NCBI RefSeq assembly: GCF_009761675.1
Contig: NZ_QUZH01000007.1
Coordinates: 61,522-125,521 of the forward strand
Origin: Bhargavaea sp. CC-171006
GTDB taxonomy: Bacteria; Bacillota; Bacilli; Bacillales_A; Planococcaceae
Direction of reading: 5' to 3'
DNA length: 64,000 nt
Translations under genes and position numbers: made by a program
Part shown: one piece after another, positions 50,853 through 59,192 of the stretch
How the letters are laid out: every line of letters begins with the position of its first letter
Position numbering within the stretch: the first letter of the stretch is position 1
The notes under the pieces: generated by a model
Database searches by the model: none
Seen by the model: only the letters and a program-made list of their open reading frames with translations
What the model was told of the DNA's origin: nothing

Positions 50853-52154
50853 CTATGTGTTCAAGATGCTTAGGATTTGTTGCCTGAGCACTTTTTTCTT
50901 CTTGCCTTCCCTGAGCATGTCCTCCGGGAAATAGAGTTTATGGTCCGTCCGCCGTTTGCCGGAGATGGCATCGACGATGTCGGACTCGCGGGAAAGCTCC
51001 CGCAGTTCGCCGTCCCTCATGAGCAGATGAATCGGCAGCCGCTCTTCTTCCTCCCCCGGCCGGTAAAAGTCGTACGGCAGGTCGGAAGAGGAATCGACGA
51101 CCAGATAATAATCCGGGTCGATCCCGGCTTTCCGGAACAGGGCATCCAGTTCACCGAGTTTCCGATATTCCTTGGCCGGGTTGAAATCGATGTATTGGAA
51201 CAGCCGGCGGTTCACGAACCGGTCGCACAGGTCGGAGAGGATTTCGTCTTCCTCCCGGATCCATGCTTCGAAATAAGTCATGAGGATGTATTCATCCAGC
51301 GCAATATAATCAGTAAGATCGTAAGTTTTGTCGAAAAACGACTTAAAGTGGACAGGCTCCTGCTTGAACGTATACCCTTCTTCGCTCAAAACTTTCGCCC
51401 TCTGCAAAATTTTCACGAGAATTACTTCCGCCGAGCGGGATACCGGATGGAAATAAACCTGCCAGTACATCTGGTACCGGCTCATGATGTAGTCCTCAAC
51501 CGCATGCATGCCGCTTTGCTTGATGACGGCCTGTTCTTCTGACGGGCGCATGACCCGAAGGATGCGCTCCATATCGAAATGGCCATAACTGACTCCCGTG
51601 AAGTAGGCGTCCCGCTGAAGATAATCCATCCGGTCGGCATCGATCTGGCTTGAAATCAGGCTCACGACCAGCTTGTCCGGATAGGTCTTCCCGATGACGT
51701 CCGCCACTTTTCGCGGAAAGTCCTCGCTGACCCGCCGGAGGACCGCATTAACTTCGGTGTCCCCGAGCAGGATCTTCTGCGTGAACAGCTCATGATCCAG
51801 GTCGAACACCTTCTCGAACGCATGGGAAAACGGACCGTGTCCGAGGTCATGGAGCAGCGCCGCGCACAGTGTCACAAGCCGCTCGGAATCATTCCATTGC
51901 GGCCGCCCGCTGAAACTGTCGTCGATGATGCGCCGGACAATCTCATAGACGCCGAGAGAATGATTAAAACGGCTGTGTTCCGCCCCGTGGAACACGAGAT
52001 AGGTCGTGCCGAGCTGATGGATGCGGCGGAGCCGCTGAAATTCCCTGGTTGCGATCAGGTCCCAGATCACCTGGTCCCTCACGTGGATATACCGGTGAAC
52101 CGGGTCTTTAAACACTTTTTCTTCACTAAGTTTTTGTCTGGCATAGTCCATCAT
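50853..52154 (-). CDS. ywfO: HD domain phosphohydrolase (YwfO family)
   Basis: A 433-residue dGTPase-like HD hydrolase. The metal-binding set is visible as HSRFNHSLGVYEIVRR near residue 60, LCAALLHDLGHGPFSHAFE near 97 (HD), and SSQIDADRMDYLQRDAYFTGV near 167 (late D). B. subtilis YwfO-type proteins hydrolyse purine dNTPs or related nucleotides; exact substrate here is not shown. GGGGAGGTG precedes the ATG. Divergent from rsfA across about 208 bp. Confidence 0.93.
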   Translation of the reverse strand: MMDYARQKLSEEKVFKDPVHRYIHVRDQVIWDLIATREFQRLRRIHQLGTTYLVFHGAEHSRFNHSLGVYEIVRRIIDDSFSGRPQWNDSERLVTLCAALLHDLGHGPFSHAFEKVFDLDHELFTQKILLGDTEVNAVLRRVSEDFPRKVADVIGKTYPDKLVVSLISSQIDADRMDYLQRDAYFTGVSYGHFDMERILRVMRPSEEQAVIKQSGMHAVEDYIMSRYQMYWQVYFHPVSRSAEVILVKILQRAKVLSEEGYTFKQEPVHFKSFFDKTYDLTDYIALDEYILMTYFEAWIREEDEILSDLCDRFVNRRLFQYIDFNPAKEYRKLGELDALFRKAGIDPDYYLVVDSSSDLPYDFYRPGEEEERLPIHLLMRDGELRELSRESDIVDAISGKRRTDHKLYFPEDMLREGKKKKVLRQQILSILNT

Positions 52155-52362
52155 CTGGCACCTCCCCGAAACAGTGGGTCCTTCCAGTATACCCTGTCCG
52201 GCTCTTGTTTGGAACGGTCGCCGGCCTCCTTCTTCCTCCTAAAATCAAATCCGAAAAGATGCGCATTCTCCGACATTTCCAAACGAAACGGTATAAAACG
52301 CAGAGTGACGGTGCAAACTGACACCAGGCAAACATTCTATGAAGATGGCAGGAGGTACACAA

Positions 52363-52995
52363 ATGGTGAAAGTAAGACAGGATGCCTGGGTAGAAGAAAA
52401 CGATCGGCTGCTCGCGGAAACGGTGCTGCGGCATGTGCGCGAAGGGAGCACTCAGCTCAATGCGTTCGAAGAAGCCGGAGATGCGATGAATCGTACGGCC
52501 GCGGCCTGCGGATTCAGATGGAACGCAGTCGTCAGGAAAGAATATGAGAAAGAGCTTGCCGAAGCGAAAAAAGAACGCAAGGCAACCATGAAGGCGATGG
52601 GCAAAGATTTCCGCCGCAAGAATTCGGGACTCTATGTCGTGCCGGACGGGGCGGAAGGAGAAGGACGGGCGGCGATCCGGCTGTCGAATCTCTCGCTGGA
52701 TGTGGTGATCGCCTATCTGATGCGTCTTCAGCATACGAATCTCGCGGACCAGGAGACGATGAAGTGGAAGCATACTGCCGAAGCGGCCGAACGCCGCGTG
52801 GGTGAGCTCGAGAACGAAGTTGCACGCCTCGCCAGGGAAAATGACGAGATCCGTGATGACTATGAGCAGTTCGTGCAGATCATGAACCGTGCACGCAAAC
52901 TGGTTGCGTTCGAGGAGGATGAGAATTCTTCGGCCGTCTTCCGGATGGAGCAAAACGGAAATCTCGTGAACAGCGAAGAGCAGCAGGCGCACTGA
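52363..52995 (+). CDS. rsfA: RsfA family prespore-specific transcriptional regulator
   Basis: A 210-residue regulator with an N-terminal Myb/SANT-like DNA-binding domain (RQDAWVEENDRLLAETVLRHVREGSTQLNAFEEAGDAMNRTAAACGFRWNAVVRKEYE, residues 4-60) and a C-terminal coiled coil (about 130-185). In B. subtilis RsfA tunes part of the SigF regulon in the forespore. GCAGGAGGTACACAA gives a strong start at 52363; the frame opens at 52339. Ends in a large terminator shared with lipL. Confidence 0.88.
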   Translation: MVKVRQDAWVEENDRLLAETVLRHVREGSTQLNAFEEAGDAMNRTAAACGFRWNAVVRKEYEKELAEAKKERKATMKAMGKDFRRKNSGLYVVPDGAEGEGRAAIRLSNLSLDVVIAYLMRLQHTNLADQETMKWKHTAEAAERRVGELENEVARLARENDEIRDDYEQFVQIMNRARKLVAFEEDENSSAVFRMEQNGNLVNSEEQQAH

Positions 52996-53012
52996 TGCCG
53001 CGGTTCAAGCAT

Positions 53013-53083
53013 AAAGAAATGGCAAGGATATACCATCGCCTGCGGAATCAGGCGGCGGAGTCCTTGCCATTTCTTTGATTTTC
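53013..53083. terminator. Convergent terminator between rsfA and lipL
   Basis: Perfect 16-bp arms AAAGAAATGGCAAGGA / TCCTTGCCATTTCTTT enclose a second hairpin CGCCTG / CAGGCG. GATTTTCC follows on the plus side; the AAAGAAA arm gives a T-rich end on the minus side. Confidence 0.85.
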
Positions 53084-53089
53084 CAGGCT

Positions 53090-53932
53090 TCAGATGCCCT
53101 CGAGCAGTTTGGCGTTCCGTTCGACCACCCGCTTCAGATAGATCGCGTACAGGTCGATCTCCTCCCCTTCAAGAAGGCTGTTGCGGACGTCTCCCGAAAG
53201 AGTGTGAAGCAGCCGGCGGACGCGGCTGTTCAGTTCGGTGACGGTGACCGGCTGACCAAGCAATTCGCTGAGAGAAGCCATCACATCCGGCCGGATGGAC
53301 GGATAGTCGAACTTCGTCTCTTCCCCCTTCAGACCGGCCTCGTACATGTCCCCGATCAGTCGTGCACGCTCAGAGCCGCTGCCTTCCGCACAAAGATAAA
53401 TCTGGACGGCGATGCCTCCCCTGAGTCTTCGCTGGGAAATTCCGGCGAACTTTCTGCCGCCAATGCTCAAGTCGTACGACCCCGGACAATAGGAACCGAC
53501 AATCTCATAGGCCTCAATCCTGTCCGCTACTTCAGGCAACAGCATGCGGACAAACTCAAGCATGACCTCGTAGCCGGCCGGGATGTCGATTGGCCGGCCT
53601 TTCTCGGACAGCGAAATTGTGATGTTCAGGATGCCTTCATCCAAGACGACAGCCAGCCCCCCGGAATTCCGGACGATCGGGCGCCAGCCATTCAGCCGGA
53701 GAAGCTGCGCCGCATCTTCGATATACGGCAGCCGATGGTCCTGGATGCCGAGGACGATGGTCCTGTCATGCACCCAAGTACGCACGGCCGGCAGACTTTT
53801 CTGCTGTCCGACGACGTGGCAGAGTGTGTCGTCCATAGCGAACGACTCAAGAGCGGAGCGGCCGAGCCCGCTCACCGACTGATCGATGAACCGCCAGGCC
53901 GGCTGCCGGAGAAGTTGAAGTGTTTGATCCAT
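53090..53932 (-). CDS. lipL: Octanoyl-[GcvH]:protein N-octanoyltransferase (LipL)
   Basis: Moves octanoyl groups from GcvH to E2 subunits of 2-oxoacid dehydrogenases in lipoate assembly. The 280-residue BPL/LplA-fold product has RPIVRNSGGLAVVLDEGILNI near residue 85 and the nucleophile Cys149 in GSYCPGSYDLSIGGRKFAGISQRR, typical of LipL. GGGAG precedes ATG 53932; the frame opens with TTG at 53947. B. subtilis ywfL lies in the same neighbourhood, beside hemQ (ywfI). Confidence 0.92.
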   Translation of the reverse strand: MDQTLQLLRQPAWRFIDQSVSGLGRSALESFAMDDTLCHVVGQQKSLPAVRTWVHDRTIVLGIQDHRLPYIEDAAQLLRLNGWRPIVRNSGGLAVVLDEGILNITISLSEKGRPIDIPAGYEVMLEFVRMLLPEVADRIEAYEIVGSYCPGSYDLSIGGRKFAGISQRRLRGGIAVQIYLCAEGSGSERARLIGDMYEAGLKGEETKFDYPSIRPDVMASLSELLGQPVTVTELNSRVRRLLHTLSGDVRNSLLEGEEIDLYAIYLKRVVERNAKLLEGI

Positions 53933-53956
53933 AGCAATATCTCCCAAATATCTGAT

Positions 53957-53994
53957 CCGTCCCCCGGTACATACCGGACATGGGACGGTTTTTC
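53957..53994 (+). terminator. Orphan plus-strand terminator upstream of hemQ
   Basis: Stem CCGTCCC / GGGACGG with an inner CCGGTA / TACCGG helix and a TTTTTC tail, all in the divergent lipL-hemQ gap. No plus-strand gene precedes it, so it would only stop read-through from rsfA or antisense transcription over lipL. Confidence 0.7.
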
Positions 53995-54138
53995 ATTCCA
54001 GTGTCAAGCATACACAAAATGCGCCCAAACGGAAAACCGGGACTTTTTCACAAATCGGTGACACAGGGTCTTGCTTGCGGACCGCGCCTGCCTTCTGTGA
54101 TAGACTGAAGCCATATGATCCCAAAGGAGTGTTTCCAC

Positions 54139-54891
54139 ATGAACGAAGCTGCAATCACACTGGACGGCTGGTATGTCCTCCACGACTTCCGCACGATGGA
54201 CTGGGCATCGTGGAAAGCCGTTCCTGCAGAAGAACGGAAAGCGGCAACCGATGAATTCATCGCTTACCTCGACAAGCTCCAGAAAGCTGATGATGAAAAA
54301 ACGGGCAGCCATGCTTTCTATACAGTAGTCGGCCAAAAGGCGGACTTTATGCTGATGATTCTCCGTCCGACGATGGACGAACTTCAGCAGCTTGAAGCCG
54401 AGTTCAACAAGCTCGCGATTGCGGACTACACCATCCCTACGTATTCTTACGTGTCGGTCGTCGAGCTGTCCAACTACCTGGCTAAGGAGTCCGATGAGGA
54501 CCCATACCAGAACCCGTATGTCCGCGGACGCCTTTACCCGGAACTTCCGCGCTCGCAATATGTGTGCTTCTATCCGATGGACAAGAAACGCGAAGGCGAA
54601 GACAACTGGTACATGCTCGATATGGAACAGCGCCGCGATCTGATGAAAAGCCACGGCATGATCGGCCGCGGCTATGCCGGCAAGGTCAAGCAGATCATCT
54701 CCGGCTCCGTCGGCTTCGACGACTATGAATGGGGCGTCACGCTCTTCTCGGACGATGTGCTCCAGTTCAAGAAACTCGTCTATGAAATGCGCTTCGATGA
54801 AGTGAGCGCGCGCTACGGCGTCTTCGGTTCGTTCTTCGTCGGCACGATTCTCCAGGGCGATGAACGCGTCTCTTTCTTTAATGTCCAGTAA
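54139..54891 (+). CDS. hemQ: Coproheme decarboxylase (HemQ)
   Basis: Last step of the coproporphyrin-dependent haem pathway of Gram-positive bacteria, turning coproheme into haem b. The 250-residue chlorite-dismutase-family product has the typical [14 protein letters not shown] start, [14 protein letters not shown] near 105, the catalytic-tyrosine region [18 protein letters not shown] near 143 and the haem-ligand histidine in [16 protein letters not shown] near 173. AAAGGAGTG precedes ATG 54139. Followed by its own terminator. Confidence 0.95.
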   Translation: MNEAAITLDGWYVLHDFRTMDWASWKAVPAEERKAATDEFIAYLDKLQKADDEKTGSHAFYTVVGQKADFMLMILRPTMDELQQLEAEFNKLAIADYTIPTYSYVSVVELSNYLAKESDEDPYQNPYVRGRLYPELPRSQYVCFYPMDKKREGEDNWYMLDMEQRRDLMKSHGMIGRGYAGKVKQIISGSVGFDDYEWGVTLFSDDVLQFKKLVYEMRFDEVSARYGVFGSFFVGTILQGDERVSFFNVQ

Positions 54892-54898
54892 AAAAATG

Positions 54899-54935
54899 TG
54901 CCCGGCTGCCATCTTTGGCTGCCGGGCATTTTTTG
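54899..54935 (+). terminator. Intrinsic terminator after hemQ
   Basis: Stem TGCCCGGC / GCCGGGCA (inner AGCC pairs) followed by TTTTTTG, eight bases after the hemQ stop. Confidence 0.9.
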
Positions 54936-54964
54936 TTGCGGCCGGGCTCTCCGGCAAACGTGCG

Positions 54965-55822
54965 TCAGCGTTTCAGATAATCCATGAACTCCTCTTCAAG
55001 TGTCATCGTGTCCCAATCGGTGAGCGCCGCGTCCATCCCCCGTAGTTCTGCGCGGTGTTCGATAAAGTCGTCCGCGACGTAATAGCCGAGACGGGGAACG
55101 CCGTGCCGGGCACCGCCGGAAAGGCGGAACCACTCTTTATCCTTCCTGTCATTCCACCCTTCCCTCATATCTTCAAGAAACACTTCATGCAGCTTCCTTC
55201 TGTTCGCCATATAAAATCCGTAGCCTTCCTCGCCGAGCGCTCCAAATGAAATATAGTCCGGACGGCCCCTGCCCGGGACAGCGAGTTTGGACAGATATGT
55301 GGCGCCGCCTTCAGACAAAAGCGTGACGAGCGGATGGCTCCAGTCCACCTTCCGCCACCAGGTTTCCCCAAAAGCTTCGGCACTCATGCGGTGGTGGACG
55401 ATATGTCCCGTCTCGTGGGCTGCGACAAGGCGCAGATTGCCGGTATCCGGAGACAGCATTTCAAGCGCATAGAACACCTCATCCTTTTCCGGGCCCGCGA
55501 CAAATGCGTTTGATCCGAAAGCGCCGACAAACAGATGATGGTCATTGTCGGCGTCGATGCCGGTCAAGCTGCGGTAAATATCACGCACATTTTCGATCTC
55601 CTCGGGAAGCCGCTGGCCGGCAAGTGAAATGTCTTCGGCCTTCGCCGGATATTGCTCGATCGCCCGGATCAGCCTCTCATCTGTCTTTGGGCAGTAATCC
55701 GGGAAGTACACGCCGAAAATTTCAGGATACCGGCTGTAATAATCCAACAGCCCGTCCTTCGTCTTCAGTTCCCCTCTGTCCAGCCGTTCCATGAACTCAT
55801 AGACCGTATTATTGATCGCCAC
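54965..55822 (-). CDS. Putative zinc metallopeptidase-like protein
   Basis: A 285-residue soluble protein with a gluzincin signature: HETGHIVHH near residue 136 (HExxH form) and a downstream glutamate in LLSEGGATYLSKL near 170, the usual third zinc ligand spacing. No signal peptide or membrane segment is seen, so it would act in the cytoplasm. The start is GTG 55822, which follows GGGAGGAG; the frame opens with TTG at 55843. It lies between hemQ and cwlJ, a position with no B. subtilis counterpart I recognise. Substrate unknown. Confidence 0.72.
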   Translation of the reverse strand: MAINNTVYEFMERLDRGELKTKDGLLDYYSRYPEIFGVYFPDYCPKTDERLIRAIEQYPAKAEDISLAGQRLPEEIENVRDIYRSLTGIDADNDHHLFVGAFGSNAFVAGPEKDEVFYALEMLSPDTGNLRLVAAHETGHIVHHRMSAEAFGETWWRKVDWSHPLVTLLSEGGATYLSKLAVPGRGRPDYISFGALGEEGYGFYMANRRKLHEVFLEDMREGWNDRKDKEWFRLSGGARHGVPRLGYYVADDFIEHRAELRGMDAALTDWDTMTLEEEFMDYLKR

Positions 55823-55906
55823 TGGAATTCTCCTCCCGTCCAAATCCGAATATAAGGAATGTACCCTCCTCCCTCCTCATATAGTCATTAGCGAGGGGGT
55901 CAGACG

Positions 55907-56326
55907 GTGGCGGTTGTACGAGCAAATGAAAAAGAAGTGCAACTGCTGGCGCGCCTCATGCGCGCCGAAGCAGAAGGGGAAGGCGACCTCGGAATGCTGA
56001 TGGTCGGCAACGTCGGAGTCAATCGGGTCCGTGGCGACTGTTTGGATTTCGGGGACATCCGGACCATTGAGCAGATGGTCTTCCAGCGGCCCGGCGGTTT
56101 CGAGGCGACGACAAAAGGCTACTTTTATCAGCGTGCCCGTGAACAGGACATCCGCCTGGCCCGCCGGGTCATTAACGGGGAGCGGTTCCATCCGGCAACC
56201 CGCTCACTCTGGTTTTTCATGCCGGAGGGCGACTGTCCGGCACAGTGGTATAACCAGTGGAATACCGGCCGCTTCAAGTCGCACTGCTTCTTTTCGCCGT
56301 CCGAAAGTGATTGCCCGACAGTCTAA
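55907..56326 (+). CDS. cwlJ: Spore cortex-lytic enzyme CwlJ
   Basis: Cortex hydrolase in the outer spore that helps degrade the cortex during germination. The 139-residue protein is a bare SleB/CwlJ-type Hydrolase_2 domain: LLARLMRAEAEGEGDLGMLMVGNVGVNRV (catalytic Glu near residue 21), FYQRAREQDIRLARRVINGERFHPATRSLWFF and WNTGRFKSHCFF. No secretion signal, as expected for CwlJ. GTG start with GAGGGGG upstream. gerQ follows, and CwlJ needs GerQ for assembly. Confidence 0.94.
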   Translation: MAVVRANEKEVQLLARLMRAEAEGEGDLGMLMVGNVGVNRVRGDCLDFGDIRTIEQMVFQRPGGFEATTKGYFYQRAREQDIRLARRVINGERFHPATRSLWFFMPEGDCPAQWYNQWNTGRFKSHCFFSPSESDCPTV

Positions 56327-56346
56327 GGAGAGAAAGGTGGAACCAC

Positions 56347-56715
56347 ATGGTCCAATACTATTGGAATCCGAACATGCGGCCGATGCCGATGCAGCCGATG
56401 CAGCAGCCCCAGCAACAGGTCGTCCCTCCGCAGGTGACACTGCCGACGGCCCCTCCGCGTCGGAACGAGGAATCCTACATTGAGAACATCCTCCGTCTGA
56501 ACCGCGGACAGCCCGGCACGTTCCATTTCTCGTTCGAACATGGGGACCGGCAGACCACATCGAAGGTTGTGCGCGGATTTGTCGAGGCGGCCGGGCGGGA
56601 TCACGCCATCATCAGGGAAGCACGCACCGATCACCGCTTCCTGTTCCCGATGATCTACTTTGACTACGCGGAGTTCGACGAAGAGCTCAACTACTTCGAC
56701 CAGGCACCGAGATAA
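56347..56715 (+). CDS. gerQ: Spore coat protein GerQ
   Basis: Spore protein needed for CwlJ localisation. The 122-residue product has a short N-terminal region rich in Q, M and P (MRPMPMQPMQQPQQQ) and a conserved C-terminal domain (YIENILRLNRGQPGTFHFSFE near residue 45, GFVEAAGRDHAIIREA near 80, YFDYAEFDEELNYF near 105). It is shorter than B. subtilis GerQ and has no lysine before about residue 75, whereas B. subtilis GerQ is cross-linked by transglutaminase through N-terminal lysines. AAAGGTGG precedes ATG 56347. Confidence 0.92.
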   Translation: MVQYYWNPNMRPMPMQPMQQPQQQVVPPQVTLPTAPPRRNEESYIENILRLNRGQPGTFHFSFEHGDRQTTSKVVRGFVEAAGRDHAIIREARTDHRFLFPMIYFDYAEFDEELNYFDQAPR

Positions 56716-56758
56716 CGTAAAGAGCCATCCGGCGCGGATGGCTCTTTACGTTATCTCG
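56708..56758. terminator. Perfect 23-bp inverted repeat at the gerQ 3' end
   Basis: Arms 56708-56730 and 56736-56758 are exactly complementary (outer CGAGATAACG..., inner ...GCCATCC) around GGCGC. The gerQ stop codon lies inside the left arm. There is no T-tract, so classical termination is uncertain; it separates gerQ from convergent ywdK. Confidence 0.7.
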
Positions 56759-56840
56759 GAAGTCTGAATAACAGCACTCCATTGGTATAACAGAACAGCA
56801 AAACCTGCCGCCAAATGAAACGAGGGCCGGCTTCTACAAC

Positions 56841-57218
56841 TTATACATGCTTGACGGCTGCAATGATCAGCATAATCCATCCGGCGATAAAGGCGACGCC
56901 GCCGATCGGCGTGATGGCGCCGAGGATGCCGATCTGGGTCAGCGCAAGCACATAAAGGCTGCCGGAGAAAATAATGATTCCCGCCAGCATCAGCCACCCT
57001 GCCCAGTTCAGCTGCGAAGCTGCGCCGAGAAGCGCCTGGCTCTGCAAGATACCGATCAGAATCAGGCCGAGCGCATGGTACATCTGATACTTGGCTGCCG
57101 TCTCCCAGATAGCGATGTAATGATCAGAGACCTTGCCTTCAAGGCCGTGAGCCCCAAAAGCGCCCATACCGACAGAAATCATTGCATTCACCGCACCTGC
57201 TATCAAAAAGAATTTCAC
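56841..57218 (-). CDS. ywdK: DUF423 membrane protein (YwdK)
   Basis: A 125-residue membrane protein with four helices and the DUF423 start [22 protein letters not shown], then [19 protein letters not shown] near 38, [11 protein letters not shown] near 85 and [13 protein letters not shown] near 103. Function unknown. It lies downstream of ywdI in the order seen in B. subtilis. Confidence 0.92.
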   Translation of the reverse strand: MKFFLIAGAVNAMISVGMGAFGAHGLEGKVSDHYIAIWETAAKYQMYHALGLILIGILQSQALLGAASQLNWAGWLMLAGIIIFSGSLYVLALTQIGILGAITPIGGVAFIAGWIMLIIAAVKHV

Positions 57219-57240
57219 TTATTTCCCCTTCTTTCAGCAA

Positions 57241-57504
57241 TTAAAAGTCGAAGATGGAATCGCCGTTGGCCCCGTCCTCTTCACGCTTTGGCGCGGCGGG
57301 AGAAACGCCATTTGGATCCGCCGGCGCGGTAAGCGGCATCGGCTTCACTTCCGGCAGTTTGTTCCGGGGCCGGCTGCCGAGCGCCGCTTCGGACAATGCG
57401 CGAATGGCGGCAATCGATTCCCGCTGTGCGGCAGGGTCGCCTGCGCTTCTGGCCGCCTGAAGATGGCGCTCCATCTCTTCGAGGATCCGTTCAATCGGAA
57501 TCAT
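57241..57504 (-). CDS. ywdI: YwdI family protein
   Basis: An 87-residue protein of unknown function next to ung and ywdK, as in B. subtilis. The first half is helical (IERILEEMERHLQAARSAGDPAAQRESIAAIRALSEAAL); the second half is proline-rich and disordered, ending DGANGDSIFDF. The call rests mostly on position and the helical N-terminus. Confidence 0.8.
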   Translation of the reverse strand: MIPIERILEEMERHLQAARSAGDPAAQRESIAAIRALSEAALGSRPRNKLPEVKPMPLTAPADPNGVSPAAPKREEDGANGDSIFDF

Positions 57505-57584
57505 CCGATCCCCTCCATTCCGTTAAAAGTGTATCATATAACGATTTGCATTCTGGCGCCGGAACCGTACAATCCCGTGACAAT

Positions 57585-58268
57585 TCACCGGGCGATTGTG
57601 CGGCACCAGTCGATCTCTTTTTCTCCCCACTCCCTCAGCAAAGCATTTGCCCGGCTGAACGGCCTGCTGCCGAAAAATCCGCGCTTTGCGCTGAGCGGGC
57701 TCGGATGCGGTGACTCGATCACCGCATGCCGCTCCATATCGATCAGTTTTTTCTTTTCCTGTGCGGGACGTCCCCACAGAATAAATACGATGGGCTCATC
57801 GCGCGCTGATAGCTTCCGGATCACTTCATCCGTGAGCGTTTCCCAACCTTCACCGCGGTGGGAATGCGCTTCGCCGGACCGCACAGTGAGAACGGTATTG
57901 AGCAGCATGACACCCTGCTCCGCCCATCCGGTGAGCGTCCCCTCATCGGGGATTTCACAACCGATGTCTTCTTTCAGTTCCTTGAAAACATTGCGCAGGC
58001 TGGGCGGTTTCCGGATGCCCTTTTTCACGGAGAAGCTGAGTCCGTGCGCCTGTCCCGGACCATGGTAGGGGTCCTGGCCGAGGATCACGACCCTGACCGA
58101 CTCATATGGCGTCAGTTCGAACGCTGTCCAGATGTCGTTCATCGGCGGGTAGATTTCTCTTTCGGCATACTCCTGTTTGAGGAACTCTCGCAACTCCAGA
58201 TAATAAGGCTTAGAGAACTCGTCCCCGATCACATCCTGCCAGCTGTTATTCAGGATCTCTTTTACCAT
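57585..58268 (-). CDS. ung: Uracil-DNA glycosylase
   Basis: Removes uracil from DNA in base-excision repair. The 227-residue family 1 enzyme has the catalytic water-activating motif GQDPYHGPGQAHGLSFSV near residue 62, LLNTVLTVR near 120, and the minor-groove loop HPSPLSAKRGFFG near 185. AAGGAG lies eight bases before ATG 58268; the frame opens with GTG at 58277. It follows the DUF4230 gene by 5 bp. Confidence 0.96.
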   Translation of the reverse strand: MVKEILNNSWQDVIGDEFSKPYYLELREFLKQEYAEREIYPPMNDIWTAFELTPYESVRVVILGQDPYHGPGQAHGLSFSVKKGIRKPPSLRNVFKELKEDIGCEIPDEGTLTGWAEQGVMLLNTVLTVRSGEAHSHRGEGWETLTDEVIRKLSARDEPIVFILWGRPAQEKKKLIDMERHAVIESPHPSPLSAKRGFFGSRPFSRANALLREWGEKEIDWCRTIAR

Positions 58269-58273
58269 TACAG

Positions 58274-58990
58274 TCACTCCTTGAACTCGACTTCAACGTC
58301 ATAACCCGAGAACGAGTACATTTGCTTCAGAGTCTTTACCGCATTCTCTCTGGCCTGGTTGAGTACGCCCTGTTCGGTCGCCTCCTTGATCATCATTTCC
58401 TGGGCCTTTTTGTCAAGTTCATATCCCTTTTTGATATCCGGAGGGTTACGGAACAGTCCTTCATGAGAAAACACTTTCCTCTCGTCAACGTGGATTTCGG
58501 GCTCCCCCAGGAACTCCGGCTCCGGCACGGTGAGTTTAATAGTCTTGGCATCCTCGTCAATAGAGATGTCATTCTCTTTTACTTTGCTGAAATCGATGCC
58601 CGCCTTGACCGATCCCGGGATAATCACGAGAAACTCGCGCTTGGTCCCCGGAATATCAATTCCGAGGCTCATTCCGAACAACTCATTATCCGACTCATCG
58701 ATGATCACTTTCGTATAGGCTTCTGCCGTCACAAGTTCGCTCAGCTCCTGAACTCTCTCAATGACGGCCCCTTCTTCAGTCAATGTACTGCCGCCGGCGA
58801 GCATCTTCAATGTGACCACCGGAAGGATGACGGCAAGCAGGAGAAGCGGGACCGCAATCCACAGGAACCTCTTCAGCGCCCGGCTGCGCCTCTTCCCGTC
58901 GCGCCCCACTGCCGGAGCTTCCCAGGTCTCCTCAACCGTGACCGCCGTCTCCTCATCAGTGCGGCCTTTTTTTCCGTTGCTTCCAGCCAT
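58274..58990 (-). CDS. DUF4230 family membrane-anchored protein
   Basis: A 238-residue protein with a basic, disordered N-terminus (to about 38), one membrane anchor (residues about 42-63) and an extracytoplasmic DUF4230-type domain: LSELVTAEAYTKVII near 85, GTKREFLVIIPGSVKAGIDFSKV near 118 and FSGYDVEVEF at the end. Function unknown. GGAGAG precedes ATG 58990. Its 5-bp spacing to ung suggests co-transcription, which looks incidental. Confidence 0.8.
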   Translation of the reverse strand: MAGSNGKKGRTDEETAVTVEETWEAPAVGRDGKRRSRALKRFLWIAVPLLLLAVILPVVTLKMLAGGSTLTEEGAVIERVQELSELVTAEAYTKVIIDESDNELFGMSLGIDIPGTKREFLVIIPGSVKAGIDFSKVKENDISIDEDAKTIKLTVPEPEFLGEPEIHVDERKVFSHEGLFRNPPDIKKGYELDKKAQEMMIKEATEQGVLNQARENAVKTLKQMYSFSGYDVEVEFKE

Positions 58991-59192
58991 GTCCACTCTC
59001 CCTTCTCCCGCAATCGGGTAAATCTTTCATTCTTCTACAATACCCGATGTCTCCCGGTTCACGCACGCATAGAGAGCGGCAGAGGCTGCACCTGCGCATT
59101 TCTATGCGGTGAAATCAATTTTTCGTGAAATGCCTATTTTATTTGTTACAATAAGAACATTCAACTAACTATCCTAAAAGGAGTCCTGAATC

